Source: Branchiostoma floridae (taxonomy: Eukaryota; Chordata; Leptocardii; Amphioxiformes; Branchiostomatidae). From it: a DNA stretch of 62,000 bases. The DNA lies in assembly GCF_000003815.2 (NCBI RefSeq), contig NC_049985.1:22237754-22299753 (forward strand). Direction: 5' to 3'. Of this stretch, positions 8,292-22,250 are shown piece by piece. Made by a program: the position numbers and the translations under genes. The notes beneath the pieces are model-generated. The model was given only the letters and a program-made list of their open reading frames with translations, was not told where the DNA came from and made no database searches. Each line of letters starts with the position of its first letter. Within the stretch, counting starts at the first letter, position 1.

Positions 8292-9396
8292 CTGGTGACG
8301 AGAGAATACGGAATTATAACATCAATGCCGATAGTCATAGCGATCGCTCTTGCAGCTTCTATGGTGGCGTGTCGCGGCCCTTTACCCCCCTCACATGCAT
8401 CATCAAGAAACATAAAATCGACAAAAACACTCAATATTTCATGGAGGTATGAGGTCGCCGAACTCTAGTTGTTGCTTGTGATGTGGTAGAGATGGTGCTT
8501 TCCGGTTAATACATTTTTAATGCATTTTTCGGGCCTGGTTAGTCTTTATTTCATATATATAACTTATTTTCTTACCATTTTGAGTTTAAGCAACACGTAG
8601 AGACCCGGGGTCCCATTGATCTGCATATATAATTGCTGTTGTTTTGGATTGTTTTCGTTTCATATTAACCATTCCTATCACATGGACTAAAAACGTGAGA
8701 CAATGACACATGTAAAGTTCGACACTTGTTGGTCGCTTGTAGCACAAAACTGTCCAAACAGCCATCTTGGTCTTCCCACAGGAGGGGATCGGATTCAGGC
8801 CACGTGGTTGGTTAGATTTATCATGTGATATGTAGAAGGACACCTTCAGCTTCATTTTCTTTCTCGACCTTCTCAAGAAGAGACGTGTTCCTCAAAGCAT
8901 CCTCTTATCTTGTTCAGCTACAGCGACATCTCTCATCGGTATGTACCGGTTGCTTTAAACTGCTGCCTGATGTTTTAGATACTGTTTAGTTCAATTTAAT
9001 TTTGGTATAATAGTTGATATACATGTAGCGGGTGATGTTGAGAGACGGACGCTTGTCGTTTTTCTGGACGTTACAATATGGAAAGAAGCCTGGTTATCTA
9101 GTACATGTGTGACTAAAATGTTTCATTTTTCTGTTGTGTGGCATCATTGAATAGATGGTGTAACGTTTGAGACTGTTGGGCGACAATGGGAACCGACGCT
9201 CTCCGTGAAACTAGTACATTAAACCAATGAATTTAGCTGCTGTTCTTCGGTATCTAGTAAGTAGTTAGAATGTAATGTGGTTTGGCACAATTGTCGATGG
9301 TTGTAAAGATAAAGCTTGCGCATTACGTACAAATTCTGACGGTTTTGACTGGTTCCGTCCGGGAAAGACCAACCCCCTATTTCAAAGTTTTTTTTA

Positions 9397-9496
9397 NNNN
9401 NNNNNNNNNNNNNNNNNNNNNNNNNNNNNNNNNNNNNNNNNNNNNNNNNNNNNNNNNNNNNNNNNNNNNNNNNNNNNNNNNNNNNNNNNNNNNNNN
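9397..9496. other. Assembly gap (100 N) inside the array
   Basis: Comparison with the unit at 22740-22800 suggests that only about 20-30 bp, including a T-rich run, are really missing. Confidence 0.8.
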
Positions 9497-10174
9497 GTTG
9501 TTTTAAGTAAGCCCGGGGTCACCTTGAAAACCTCGGTCGTAGTTGTTCCTGTTTAGACCTCTAAAGGCTTTAGTTTATGGTGCCACTTTTATAATGGTAT
9601 TAATTATAGTGCTCCCACGTCTGAAACATTTTTTCTGATTCTCTCAGGCCTGGTCAGTCTTCATATCCTAAGTTATTTTCTTGCCAATTTGACTTTAAGC
9701 CACCTGTAGAGGCCCGGGGTCACATTGAAATCTGCAAATCTAATGGCAGTTTTTTTTAATGATTATTTTTGTTTCACAACCGTAACTAGCTATCACCTGG
9801 ACTGAAAACTTGAGACAATGACAGGTGTAAATTTCGGCACTTTTTGGTCGCTTGTAGCACAGAACTGTCCAAAAAGCCATCTTGGTCTTCCCACGGGAGG
9901 GGATCGGATTTCGGCCACGTGGTTGGTTAGATTTATCATGTGATAGATAGAAGGACACCGATAGCTTTATTTTCTCTATAATTTGTTTCTCGGCCTTCTC
10001 AAGACAAGACGTGTTTCTCGAATCACCCTGTTATCTAGTTAACCTACAGTGACATCTCTAGTCGATATGTTTAGATACTGTTCAGGTCAATTTAATTATT
10101 GGCATAGTTGACATACATGTAGCGGGTGATGTTGAGCGACGGACGCGTGTCTTTGTTCTGGAAGTTACAATATG

Positions 10175-12227
10175 GTAACAAGCCTGGTTTCCCAATATAT
10201 GTGAAATTTAAATTTTCATTTTTTTCTGTTGCGCGGCATATTTCATTGTTTGGGTAACAATGGGACACGAAGTTACACGGGATACATTAAACCTATGAAT
10301 TTAGCTGCTGTTCTTCTGTATCTAGTAACTAGCTGGAGTGTTATGTGTATTGACGCAATTAGCGATGGTTGTAACGACAAAGTTGACGTTTTACGTACAA
10401 ATTCTGTTGGTTGTTTATGGGTTGTCTATTAGGAAGTGTCTATTTATGGTTGTCAATTAGGAAGTGGTCAACCCTATTTTATACGTGTTTTAAGCCTTCC
10501 TGTTGTTTTATTGCTTTAAGTAGGGCATGTAAAGGCCCGGGGTCACCTTGAAAACTGTGGCTCTAGTTGTTTTTTTTTCTGATCTGATGTGTGGTGTTAA
10601 TGTTAACAATGGTAGAATACATGGTGTTTCCACCTTTGATACATTTGTACTGGTTTTCTTGGGCCTGGCCAGTCTTTTTTCTTAAGTTATTTTCTTGCCA
10701 TTTTGAGTTTAATCCACATGTAATTGCCGTGTCCCTTTGAAATCAATATATTTCCTGAATGTTCTTTTGGATTAGTTTCGTCTTATAACGATTCTTATCA
10801 CCTTCATTTTCTGTATAATTTATTTCTCGACCTTTTACAATCATCGATGGTTGTAAAGACAAAGTTGGCGTATTACGTACAAATTCTGACGGTTGTACAG
10901 TTTCCGTCAGGGAAAGATCAACCCCAAATTCATAGTGCTTTTAGCCTTCCTGTTTTTTCTGTTGTTTAAAGCAGGCTAGGGTATGTAAAGGCCCGGGGTC
11001 ACGTTGGAAAATGTGGTTTTAATTGCTGCTTTTTAGGGCTGTTTTGGTCTGATGTGTGGTGTTACTGTTAAAATGGTAGAAGAGATGGTGCTTCCACGTT
11101 TGATACACTTGATTGGTTTTCGTGGGCCTGGCCAGTCTTTATTTCTTAAGTTATTTTCTTGCCATTTTGAGTTAAAACCAAATGTAATGGGCGGGGTCCC
11201 TTTATAATCAATATAGTCATTTAATGTTCGTTTAGATTAGTTCCATTTCATAAGGATTCCTATCACGGTGTCTTAAAATGTTAGAGGATGACACGTAAAT
11301 TTTAGCACTTGTTGGTCGCTTGTAGCACAAAACTGTCCAAACAGCCATCTTGGTCTTCCCACGGGAGGGGATCGGATTCAGGCCCCGTGGTTGGTCAGAT
11401 TTATCATGTGATAGGTAGAAGGATACCGATAGCTTCATAATAATAATTATTTATTTCTCGACCTTCTCAAGACAAGACGCGTTAGTCGAAGCATCCTCTT
11501 ATCTAGTTCACCGACTGTGAATCTCTTCTTGGTATGTAACGCTTTCTTTAAAGTGCTGCCTGACCCTTTTCACATTGATCATTTCAGTTTAATTTTTGAT
11601 ATAGTATACATATAGTAGCGAGTGATGTTGAGAGTCGGACGCGTGTCTTTGTTCTGGAAGTTGTAATGTGGAAAGAAATCTCGTTTACCAGTACCTGTGA
11701 GACATGTATAATTTCTAAAATGTTTCATTTTTATTTTGTACTGCATAGTTGAATCGCTGGTGTAATAATAACGTTTCAGACTGTTTAGGTGACAATGGCA
11801 AACGAATCTGCCCGGGTACATTAAACCTATTCAAAGCTAGCTGTTGCTCTACTGTATGTAGTTAGAGTTTTATATTTATGGGTACAATTATCAATGGCTG
11901 TAAAGAGAAAGCTTGTACATTACGTACAAATTCTGAACGTTGTTTACTGGCTCCGTCAGGGAGAGTTCAACCCCCATTTCATAGTTTTTTTGCCGTCCTA
12001 TCTTTTCTTCTGTTTTAAGTAGGGCTTGAAAGGCCCGGGATCACCTTGGAAACTATGTTTCTATTTGCTGTTTTTCAGGAGCTGTTTTGCTCTAATGTGT
12101 GGTGTTACTGTTAAAATTCGTAGAATTAGAAGAGATTGCGCTTCCACGTTTGATACACTTTTTTACTAGTTTTATCGGGTCTCGCCACTCTATTTTAAAA
12201 GTTATTTTCTTGCCATCTTGAGTTTAA
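10175..12227. repeat. Array segment duplicated at 14125-17750
   Basis: 10175-10805 is nearly identical to 14125-14547 plus 15525-15735, and 10805-12227 to 16317-17750. The copies are separated by a LINE fragment, extra units and a TTAA element. The two halves therefore carry both empty and filled sites for two insertions. Confidence 0.75.
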
Positions 12228-13176
12228 CCCTATTCAGACCGGGCTTTTTTGGTCATCCCTGGACCGGGGGGGGGGGCTTTTGAGGCCCTCCACTTTGAAG
12301 TCCTATAACTCTAAAACGACATGCCGTAGGGCCACTGAATTTTCAGTACATAATATCGACATAATATCTGACAAGTATTTGACGTTTGACGTTACGTTGA
12401 CGTAAGATGACGTAATTATGACGTCATCAATTTGATTATATTGGCCGGACCCATGAAAAAAGGGTATTCTCAGAAAACTTCAAGTTATTCTATAAAAATG
12501 TAACAACAAGTGCAGATAACAGAATAATAATGTTTATTACAACTTGCGTTGCCAATAGCAACATCAATGACGTCAAAATGACGTCATAAAATGACGTCAT
12601 GCACATCTAAAATACCAGTTGGGCTCCGCCATATTATATCCACCACCTTGAATTTTTAAAAATACTTTTTTTGCAACAAATAATCACAAAGGGCAATGGA
12701 AATAGACTCTATTCATTTATTTAGATGGTTTTTGATGAAAAAATACCAGGTAGTTACAAATTTTAAGGGATAATTAGCTTGTTATTCTTGATCTGGCCAT
12801 ACGGTCCGCCATCTTGGATTTTGGGCTGATGACGTCATCAAATTAGCATAATTTATGCATATATAATTATAAAAGATATGCTAAATAATATAAGATTTTA
12901 TTTATGTAACAAAATAGCAGTAATATAGCAAATAAATGCGAAAAATACATTGTTAGAACCAAAAATAGTGATTTTTGGCAAAACAGCCTGTCAACAAACG
13001 GTTGCCATGGCAACACGAAAAAATGGAAAATTTGTCAAACTTCGTAAAATTGTTGCCAACAATATTGTAGGAAAACTCAACAAATTTGGTGGCTCTAGCG
13101 TAAGCCGTTCTGGCGTTATAGGACATCGAAAATGGCGCGGGCCTCAAAAGCCCCCCCCCCCCCGGTCTGAATAGGG
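12228..13176. mobile_element. 949-bp non-autonomous DNA element with TTAA target duplication
   Basis: Ends CCCTATTCAGACCGG and CCGGTCTGAATAGGG are exact inverted repeats flanked by TTAA on both sides (12224-12227 and 13177-13180). The empty site is preserved in array copies near 16050, 17745 and 31520 (GAGTTTAATCCAC). The interior is rich in GACGTCA/TGACGTCAT motifs and has long C and G runs next to the ends. A 74-codon frame at 12950-13174 is not transposase-like. TTAA targeting is typical of piggyBac-type and some Kolobok-type elements. Confidence 0.85.
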
Positions 13177-14547
13177 TTAATCCACATGGAATATCCGTGG
13201 TCCCCTTGAAGTCAATATATTAATTTGATGTTCGTTTGAAGTAGTTTGTTTTATAACCATTCTTATAACTTAGACTGAAAACGTGAGACAATGACACATG
13301 TACCTTTCGGCACCCGTTGGTCGCTTGTAGCACAGAACTGTCCAAACTGTCCAAGTCTTCCCACGGGAGGGGATCGGATTTCGGTAACATGGATTGGTCA
13401 GATTTATCGTGTGATAGGCAGAAGGACATTGATAGCTTCATTTTCTGTATAATTTATTTCTCGACCTTGTACAATTATCGATGGTTGTAAAGACAAAGTT
13501 GGCGTATTACGTACAAATTCTGACGGTCGTTTACAGGTTCCGTCAGGGAAAGATCAACCCCAAATTCATAGTGCTTTTAGCCTTCCTGTTTTTTCTGCTG
13601 TTTTAAGCAGGCAGGGTATGTAAAGGCCCGGGGTCACCTTGGAAAATGTTGTTCTCGTTGCTGCTTTTTAGGGCTGTTTTGGTCTGATGTGTGGTGTTAC
13701 TGTTAATAATGGTAGAAGAGATGGTGCTTCCACGTTTGATACATTTGTATTGGTTTTCTCGGGTTTGGCTAGTCTTTATTTCTTAAGTTATTTTTTGCCA
13801 TTTTGAGTTTACCCCAATGGAATGGGCGGGGTTCCTTTATAGTCAATATATTCATTTAATGTTCGTTTGGATTAGCTCCGTTTCATAAGGATTCTTATCA
13901 TGGTGTCTAAAAACGTGAGACAATGAACACGTAAATTTTAGCACTTGTTGGTCGCTTGTAGCTCAAAACTGTCCAAACAGCCATCTTGGTCTTCCCATAG
14001 CTTTAAAGTGCTGCCTGATGTTTTAGATACTGTTCAGTTCAATGTAATTATTGGTATAGTTGATAAACATGTAGCGGGTGATGTTGAGCGACGGACACAT
14101 GTCTTTGTTTTGGAAGTTACAATATTGTAACAAGCCTGGTTTCCCAATATATGTGAAATTTAAATTTTCATTTTTTTCTGTTGCGCGGCATATTTCATTG
14201 TTTGGGTAACAATGGGACACGAAGTTACACGGGATACATTAAACCTATGAATTTAGCTGCTGTTCTTCTGTATCTAGTAACTAGCTGGAGTGTTATGTGT
14301 ATTGACGCAATTAGCGATGGTTGTAACGACAAAGTTGACGTTTTACGTACAAATTCTGTTGGTTGTTTATGGGTTGTCTATTAGGAAGTGTCTATTTATG
14401 GTTGTCAATTAGGAAGTGGTCAACCCTATTTTATACGTGTTTTAAGCCTTCCTGTTGTTTTATTGCTTTAAGTAGGGCATGTAAAGGCCCGGGGTCACCT
14501 TGAAAACTGTGGCTCTAGTTGTTTCTTTTCTGATCTGATGTGTGGTG

Positions 14548-15524
14548 CAGAGGTATGGGGCAAAATCGGATTAAATGATAAGTCACCCATTGAACAAGTT
14601 CATCTGAAGTTTTGCAAGTCGTTATTAGGCGTAAGAAAAAACTCAAGTAATCTTGCAACAAGGGCAGAACTAGGCAGGTATCCTCTGTGGATCGAAGTAT
14701 ATACTAGATTGTATTCATACTACAAAAGATTAGTTAAAGAAGTGCCAAGAAATAGTCTACAATTTGAAGCTTTTCTTGTACAGCAGGACTTACACAGTCG
14801 CAACATACCATGCTGGTTTTCCAATGTTAGTAAAATCCTGGAGGAGTCTGGTTTTGCCTATCTTTTGATTAACAGTGATCGCAACACATCTTTCGCTCAG
14901 TCCGAAGTAAACCAAAGACTGAAAGACAACTTTGTTCAAAATTTTTACTCCGAAATGAATTCTCCTGGCATGAATGAAAACCAAGGTAATAAGTTAAGAA
15001 CCTACAGAAAATTCAAGCTTACTTATGAAAGAGAAAAGTACCTAGAGATAACAAATTTTAGTTATCGCCGAGCCATGACTAAATTAAGGATCAGCGATCA
15101 CCCACTGCAAATTGAAGCTAGCAGATACACCCGAACTCCTCCTGACGATAGAATATGCATGTTTTGTAATAAGAATGTCAGATGTATAGAAAATGAAATG
15201 CACTTTGTACTAGAGTGTTCTCTGTACAATGATATGCGTAATAGCCTTGTTAATGTTAAACGTGTTAAAGAGAAATATACAAACATAACAAAGGCAGACA
15301 TGTTTAAATATCTGATGTCATCAACTAACTATGACATATTGGAAGAACTGTGTAAGTTCGTTTACTCTTGTTTTAAGAGGAGGGACGAAGCTTGTAGAAA
15401 ATAGTTATTATTAGGTTACATCATTGTTTATTTGTTGTCATTAACTTTATATCAAACTTAATGCATTTAGCCCCATTGGGGCATGAACATGCAATAAACA
15501 TCATTGTCATTGTCATTGTCATTG
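14548..15524 (+). mobile_element. 5'-truncated non-LTR retrotransposon (C-terminal RT-ORF end)
   Basis: A 977-bp insertion in an array unit; the empty site is intact at 10596/10597. The frame running to 15404 encodes the C-terminal part of a CR1/Jockey-like ORF2: AEVWGKIG, HLKFCKSLLGVRK, ARAELGRYPLWIE, and the terminal Cys-His-type motif ICMFCN ... ENEMHFVLECSLYNDMR. Its apparent ATG (14538) is host-unit sequence fused to the truncated frame. The 3' end has AATAAACATCATTGTCATTG with repeated CATTGT hexamers, a microsatellite-like tail. The reverse transcriptase catalytic motif is upstream of the truncation and absent. Confidence 0.85.
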
Positions 15525-18019
15525 TTAATGTTAACAATGGTAGAATACATGGTGTTTCCACGTTTGATACATTTGTACTGGTTTTCTTGGGCCTGGCCAG
15601 TCTTTTTTCTTAAGTTATTTTCTTGCCATTTTGAATTTAATCCACATGTAATTGCCGTGTCCCTTTGAAATCAATATATTTCCTGAATGTTCTTTTGGAT
15701 TAGTTTCGTCTTATAACGATTCTTATCACCTTGTATAAAAACATGAGACAATGACACATGTAAATTCTGAAAGCTGTTTACTAGTTCCGTCAGGGAGAGT
15801 TCAACCCCCATTTTTTTAGCCGTCCTAATTTTTCTTCTGTTTTAAGTAGGGCATGTAAAGGCCCGGGATCACCTTGGAAACTGTGGTTCTGCTTGCTGCT
15901 TTTCAGGAGCTGTTTTGCTCTAATGTGTGGTTTTACTGTTAAAATTGGTAGAATTAGAAGAGATTGTGCTTCCACGTTTGATACACTTTTTTAATAGTTT
16001 CCTCGGGTCTCGCCACTCTATTTTAAAAGTTATTTTCTTGCCATCTTGAGTTTAATCCACATGTAATGTCCGTGGTCCCCTTGAAGTCAATATATTAATT
16101 TGATGTTCGTTTGGAGTAGTTTGTTTTATAACCATTCTTATAACTTGGACTATAAACGTGAGTCAATGACACATGTACCTTTCGGCACCCGTTGGTCGCT
16201 TGTAGCACAGAACTGTCCAAACAGCCATCTTGGTCTTCCCACGGGAGGGGATCGGATTTCGGTAACATGGATTGGTCAGATTTATCGTGTGATAGGCAGA
16301 AGGACATTGATAGCTTCATTTTCTGTATAATTTATTTCTCGACCTTTTACAATCATCGATGGTTGTAAAGACAAAGTTGACGTATTACGTACAAATTCTG
16401 ACGGTTGTTTACAGTTTCCGTCAGGGAAAGATCAACCCCAAATTCATAGTGCTTTTAGCCTTCCTGTTTTTTCTGTTGTTTAAAGCAGGCAGGGTATGTA
16501 AAGGCCCGGGGTCACGTTGGAAAATGTGGTTTTAATTGCTGCTTTTTAGGGCTGTTTTGGTCTGATGTGTGGTGTTACTGTTAACAATGGTAGAAGAGAT
16601 GGTGCTTCCACGTTTGATACACTTGATTGGTTTTCGTGGGCCTGGCCAGTCTTTATTTCTTAAGTTATTTTCTTGCCATTTTGAGTTAAAACCAAATGTA
16701 ATGGGCGGGGTCCCTTTATAATCAATATAGTCATTTAATGTTCGTTTAGATTAGTTCCATTTCATAAGGATTCCTATCACGGTGTCTTAAAATGTTAGAG
16801 GATGACACGTAAATTTTAGCACTTGTTGGTCGCTTGTAGCACAAAACTGTCCAAACAGCCATCTTGGTCTTCCCACGGGAGGGGATCGGATTCAGGCCCC
16901 GTGGTTGGTCAGATTTATCATGTGATAGGTAGAAGGATACCGATAGCTTCATAATAATAATTATTTATTTCTCGACCTTCTCAAGACAAGACGCGTTAGT
17001 CGAAGCATCCTCTTATCTAGTTCACCGACTGTGAATCTCTTCTTGGTATGTAACGCTTTCTTTAAAGTGCTGCCTGACCCTTTTCACATTGATCATTTCA
17101 GTTTAATTTTTGATATAGTATACATATAGTAGCGAGTGATGTTGAGAGTCGGACGCGTGTCTTTGTTCTGGAAGTTGTAATGTGGAAAGAAATCTCGTTT
17201 ACCAGTACCTGTGAGACATGTATAATTTCTAAAATGTTTCATTTTTATTTTGTACTGCATAGTTGAATCGCTGGTGTAATAATAACGTTTCAGACTGTTT
17301 AGGTGACAATGGCAAACGAATCTACCCGGGGTACATTAAACCTATTCAAAGCTAGCTGTTGCTCTACTGTATGTAGTTAGAGTTTTATATTTATGGGTAC
17401 AATTATCAATGGCTGTAAAGAGAAAGCTTGTACATTACGTACAAATTCTGAACGTTGTTTACTGGCTCCGTCAGGGAGAGTTCAACCCCCATTTCATAGT
17501 TTTTTTGCCGTCCTATCTTTTCTTCTGTTAAGGGTTAAGTAGGGCTTGAAAGGCCCGGGATCACCTTGGAAACTATGTTTCTATTTGCTGCTTTTCAGGA
17601 GCTGTTTTGCTCTAATGTGTGGTGTTACTGTTAAGATTCGTAGAATTAGAAGATATTGCGCTTCCACGTTTGATACAATTTTTTACTAGTTTCCTCGGGT
17701 CTCGCCACTCTATTTTAAAAGTTATTTTCTTGCCATCTTGAGTTTAATCCACCTGCAATATCCTTGGTCCCCTTGAAGTCAATATATTAATTTGATGTTC
17801 GTTTGAAGTAGTTTGTTTTATAACCATTCTTATAACTTGGACTATAAACGTGAGTCAATGACACATGTACCTTTCGGCACCCGTTGGTCGCTTGTAGCAC
17901 AGAACTGTCCAAACAGCCATCTTGGTCTTCCCACGGGAGGGGATCGGATTTCGGTAACATGGATTGGTCAGATTTATCGTGTGATAGGCAGAAGGACATT
18001 GATAGCTTCATTTTCTGTG

Positions 18020-20250
18020 TAATTTTTTTCTCGACATTTTACAATTATCGATGGTTGTAAAGACAAAGTTGGCGTAGTACGTACAAATTCTGACGGTTGT
18101 TTACTGGTTCCGTCAGGGAAAGATCAACCCCAAATACATAGTGCTTTTGTGTTCCTGTTTTTTCTGCTGTTTAAGCAGGCAGGGTATATAAAGGCCCGGG
18201 GTCGCCTTGAAAAAAAGGGGTTCTAGTTGCTGCTTTATAGGGCTGTTTTGGTCTGATGTGTGGTGTTACTGTTAACAATGGTAGAAGAGATGGTGCTTTC
18301 ACGTTTGATACATTTTTAATGGTTTTCTCGGGTTTGGCCAGTCTTTATTTCTTAGGTTTTTTTCTTGCCATTTTGAGTTTACCCCAATGGAATGGGCGGG
18401 GTTCTATTATAGTCAATATATTCATTTAATGTTTGTTTGGATTAGCTCCGTTTCATAAGGATTCTTATCACTGTGTCTAAAAACGTGAGACAATGACACG
18501 TAAATTTAGCACTTGTTGGTCGCTTGTAGCACAAAACTGTCCAAACAGCCATCTTGGTCTTCCCACAGCTTTAAAGTGCTGTCTGATGTTTTAGATACTG
18601 TTCAGTTCAATGTAATTGTTGGTATAGTTGATAAACATGTAGCGGATGATGTTGAGCGACGGACACATGTCTTTGTTTTGGAAGTTACAATATGGTAGCA
18701 AGCCTGGTTTCCCAGTGTATGTGAAACTGAAATGTTTCTTTTTTTCTGTTGTGCGGCATATTTGAGTCTTTGGGTAACAATGGGACACGAAGCTGCCCGG
18801 GATACATTAAACCTATAAATTTAGCTGCTGCTCTTCTGTATCTAGTGACTAGTTAGAGTATTGTGGGTATTGACGCAATTAGCGATGGTTGTAAAGACAA
18901 AGTTGACGTTTTACGTACAATTTCTGTTGGTTGTTTACTGGTTCAGTTATGAAGTTGTAACCCTATTTTATACGTGTTTTAAGCCTTCCTGTTGTTGTTT
19001 TTGGTTTCAAGTAGGGCATGTAAATGCCCAGGGTCACCTTGGAAACTGTGGTTCTTATTGTTTCTTTTCTGACCTGTTTTGCCCTGATGTGTGGTATTAC
19101 TGTTAACAATAGAAGAAGATATGGTGCTTCCACGTTTGATACATTTTTATTGGTTTTCTTGGCCTGGTCAGTCTTTATTTCTTAAGTTATTTTCTTGCCA
19201 TTTTGAGTTTAATCCTCATATAATGGGCTTTATGAACAATTTAGTCATTTGATGTTCGTTTGGATTAGTTCGTATCATAAGGATTCCTATCACGGTGTCT
19301 AAAACGTGAGAGGATGACTGGTAAATTCTGGCACTTGTTTGTCGCTTGTAGCAAAAAACTGTCCAAACAGCCATCTTGGTCTTCCCACAGGAGGGGATCG
19401 GATTCAGACCACGTGGTTGGTTAGATTTATCATGTGATATGTAGAAGGACACCGATAGCTTTATTTTCTCTATAATTTCTTTCTCGGCCTTCTCAAGACA
19501 AGACGTCTTTCTCGAAGTACCTTAAGCTTCTTATCTAGTTCACCTACAGCGACATCTCTCATCGGTATGTACGTTTGCTTTAAAGTGCTGTCTGATGTTT
19601 TAGATACTGTTCATTTCAATTTAATTTTTGGTATAGTTGATACACGTAGCGGGTAATGTTGAGAGACGGACGCTTGTTCTGGGAGTTGTGATGTGGGAAG
19701 AAATTTCGTATACCAGTACACGTGAGACTAAAATGTTTCATTGATTGTTGTACGACACAATTGAATTTAACAGCGGTTTCAAACTGTTTAGGTAACAATG
19801 TGAAACGGTGCTGCCAGGAATACATTAAACCCATGAAGCCAATTGCTGCTCTTCTGTATCTTATCAATGGCTGACAAAAGATAAAGCTGGTGCATTACAT
19901 ACAAATTCTGACGGTCGTTTACTGGTTCTGTAATGGAGTGGTCAACCCCCATTCCATGCATATGTGTGTTTTAGCATTTTTCTTTTTTCCGGTTTGAAAA
20001 GTAGGGCATGTTAAGGCCCGGGATCACCTTAAAAACTGTGGTTCTAGTTGCTGCTTTTCTGATCTGTTTTGCTCTGATGTGTGGTGTTACTGTTTACAAT
20101 GGTAGAAGAGATGGTGCTTTCACGTTACTTACATAGTACTGGTTTTCTCGGGCCTTGTCAGTCTTTATTTCATAAGTTATGTTCTTGCAATTTCTAGTTG
20201 ATTCCCCATGTAATTGCCATGGCCCCTTTGAAAGTAACATATTTATTGAT
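18020..20250. repeat. Array segment duplicated at ~31800-33950
   Basis: Colinear, highly similar blocks about 13.7-13.8 kb apart. Small deletions in the right copy shift the offset. Confidence 0.65.
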
Positions 20251-20284
20251 GTTCTTTTGGATTAGTTAAATTTCATAACAATTT

Positions 20285-20286
<2 letters not shown>

Positions 20287-20323
<37 letters not shown>
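20287..20323. repeat. (TG)n microsatellite
   Basis: A GT run replaces about 30 bp of the standard unit. The paralogous site near 33975 lacks it. Confidence 0.9.
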
Positions 20324-20479
20324 AAGTTTCAACACTTGTTGGTCGCTTGTAGCACAGAACTGTCCAAACAGCCATCTTGGTCTTCCTACGGGAGGGGATC
20401 GGATTCAGGCCACATATTTGGTTAGATTTATTATGTGATGGATATAAGGACACCAGTAGCTTCATTTTATCTATAATTT

Positions 20480-22250
20480 GTTTCTCGACCTTTTCAAGAC
20501 AAGACATTTTTGTCGAAGCACCGTCATATCTAGTTCATCGACAGAGACATCTCTCATCGATATGTACCGGTTGCTTTTAAGTGCTGCCTGATGTTTTAGA
20601 TACTGTTCATTTCAATTCAATCATTTGTATACTTGATAAATATTTAGCGTGTAATGCTGAGAGACGGACGCTTGTCTTTGTTCTGTAAGTTGTGATGGAA
20701 ACGAGCCTCGTTTTCCAGTACATGTGAGACAATTTCTAAATATTTTATTCTGCTGTTGCGTTGCAGCTGCCCAGAATGTATTAAAGCTACGAAGCTGATT
20801 GCTGTTCTTCTGTATCTATTTAACGTGTTATGCGTATTGGCACAATTTTCAATTGTTGTAAAGATAAAGCTGGCGCATTACGTACAATTTCCGAGGGTTG
20901 TTTCTTGGTTCCGTTAGAGAGTGGGCAACCCTATTTCATAGGTGTTCTAGCCTTCCTGTTTTTTTCTGTTTTAAGTAGGGCATGTAAAGGCCAGGGATCA
21001 CCTTAAAAACTGTGGTTCTAGTTGCTGATTTTCTGACCTATTTTGCTGTGATGTGTAGTGTTACTGTTAACAAAGGTAGAAGAGACTCTGCTTCCACGTT
21101 TGATACATTATTACTGGTTTTCTTGGGCCTGTTCAGTCTTTATTTCTTAAGTTATTTTCTGGCCATTTTGAGGTTAAGCCAGATGTAGAGGCCAGGGTTC
21201 CCCTTGCAATTAGTATATATAGTTGCTGGTCTTTTGAATTAGTTAACCATATTGGCCCAATTTTCAATGGTTGTAAATGATAAGCTGGTACATTACGTAC
21301 AAATTCTGAAAATTGCTTACTGGTTCCGTCATGGGGAGGTCAACTCCGTTTTTATAGGTGTTTCTAGCCTTCCTGTTTTTTCTTCTGTTTTATCAAAGTA
21401 GGGCATGTAAAGACCCGGGGTTGCCTTGAAAATTGTGGTTCTAGTTGTTGCTTTCCCGGATCTCTTATGGCTGTGATATATGGTATCACTTTTATAATAA
21501 TGGCAGCGATAGTGCTTCCACAATTGAAACATTATCCGGATTCTCTTGGTCCTGGTCAGTCTTTATTTCATAACTTATTTTCCTGCAATTTTAGATCAAG
21601 GCACTGGAGAGATCGGGGTCTCTTTGTAAGCTTCATATTTAGATGATATCCCTTTGGATTAGTTTCGATTCATAACCATTTTTATCACCTGGTCTAGAAA
21701 CGTGACACAATGACACATGTACATTTCGGCACTTGTTGGTCCCTTGTAGCACGGAACTGTCCAAACAGCCATCTTGGTATTCCCACGGGAGGATATCGAA
21801 TTCAGGCGAAGTGGTTGGTCATTTTTATAATCGTTATGGTGTTAGAGATGGTGCTTCCATGTTTGAAACATTGTACTGATATTCTCGGGCCTGGCCAGTC
21901 TTAATTCTATCAGAATATATTCTTCCAATCTGAGTTTAACCCCCATGTAATGCCTGGGGTCACTTTGAAGTCAATATATTTATTTGCTGTTGTTTTGGAT
22001 TGTTTTCGTTTCATAACCATTCCTGTCACCTCGACTGAAAACATGAGACAATGACACCTGTACATTTCAACACTTGTTGGTCGCTTGTAGCACAGAACTA
22101 TCCAAACAGCCATCTTGGTCTTCCCACGGGAGGGGATCGGATCCAGGCCACGTGGTTGGTCAGATTTATCATGTGATAGGCAGAAGGACACCGATAGCGT
22201 CATTTTCTCTATAATTTGTTTCTCGACCTTCTCAAGACAAGACGTGTTTC
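20480..22250. repeat. Array segment duplicated at 25365-27130
   Basis: Both blocks share unit-specific variants such as ACATTTTTGTCGAAGCACCG and TTCCGAGGGTTGTTTCTTGG, offset about 4.88 kb. Confidence 0.75.

Noticed and set aside
12950-13174. 74-codon frame inside the TTAA element
   Set aside because: Runs into the terminal poly-C/inverted repeat (PPPPRSE) and has no transposase motif.
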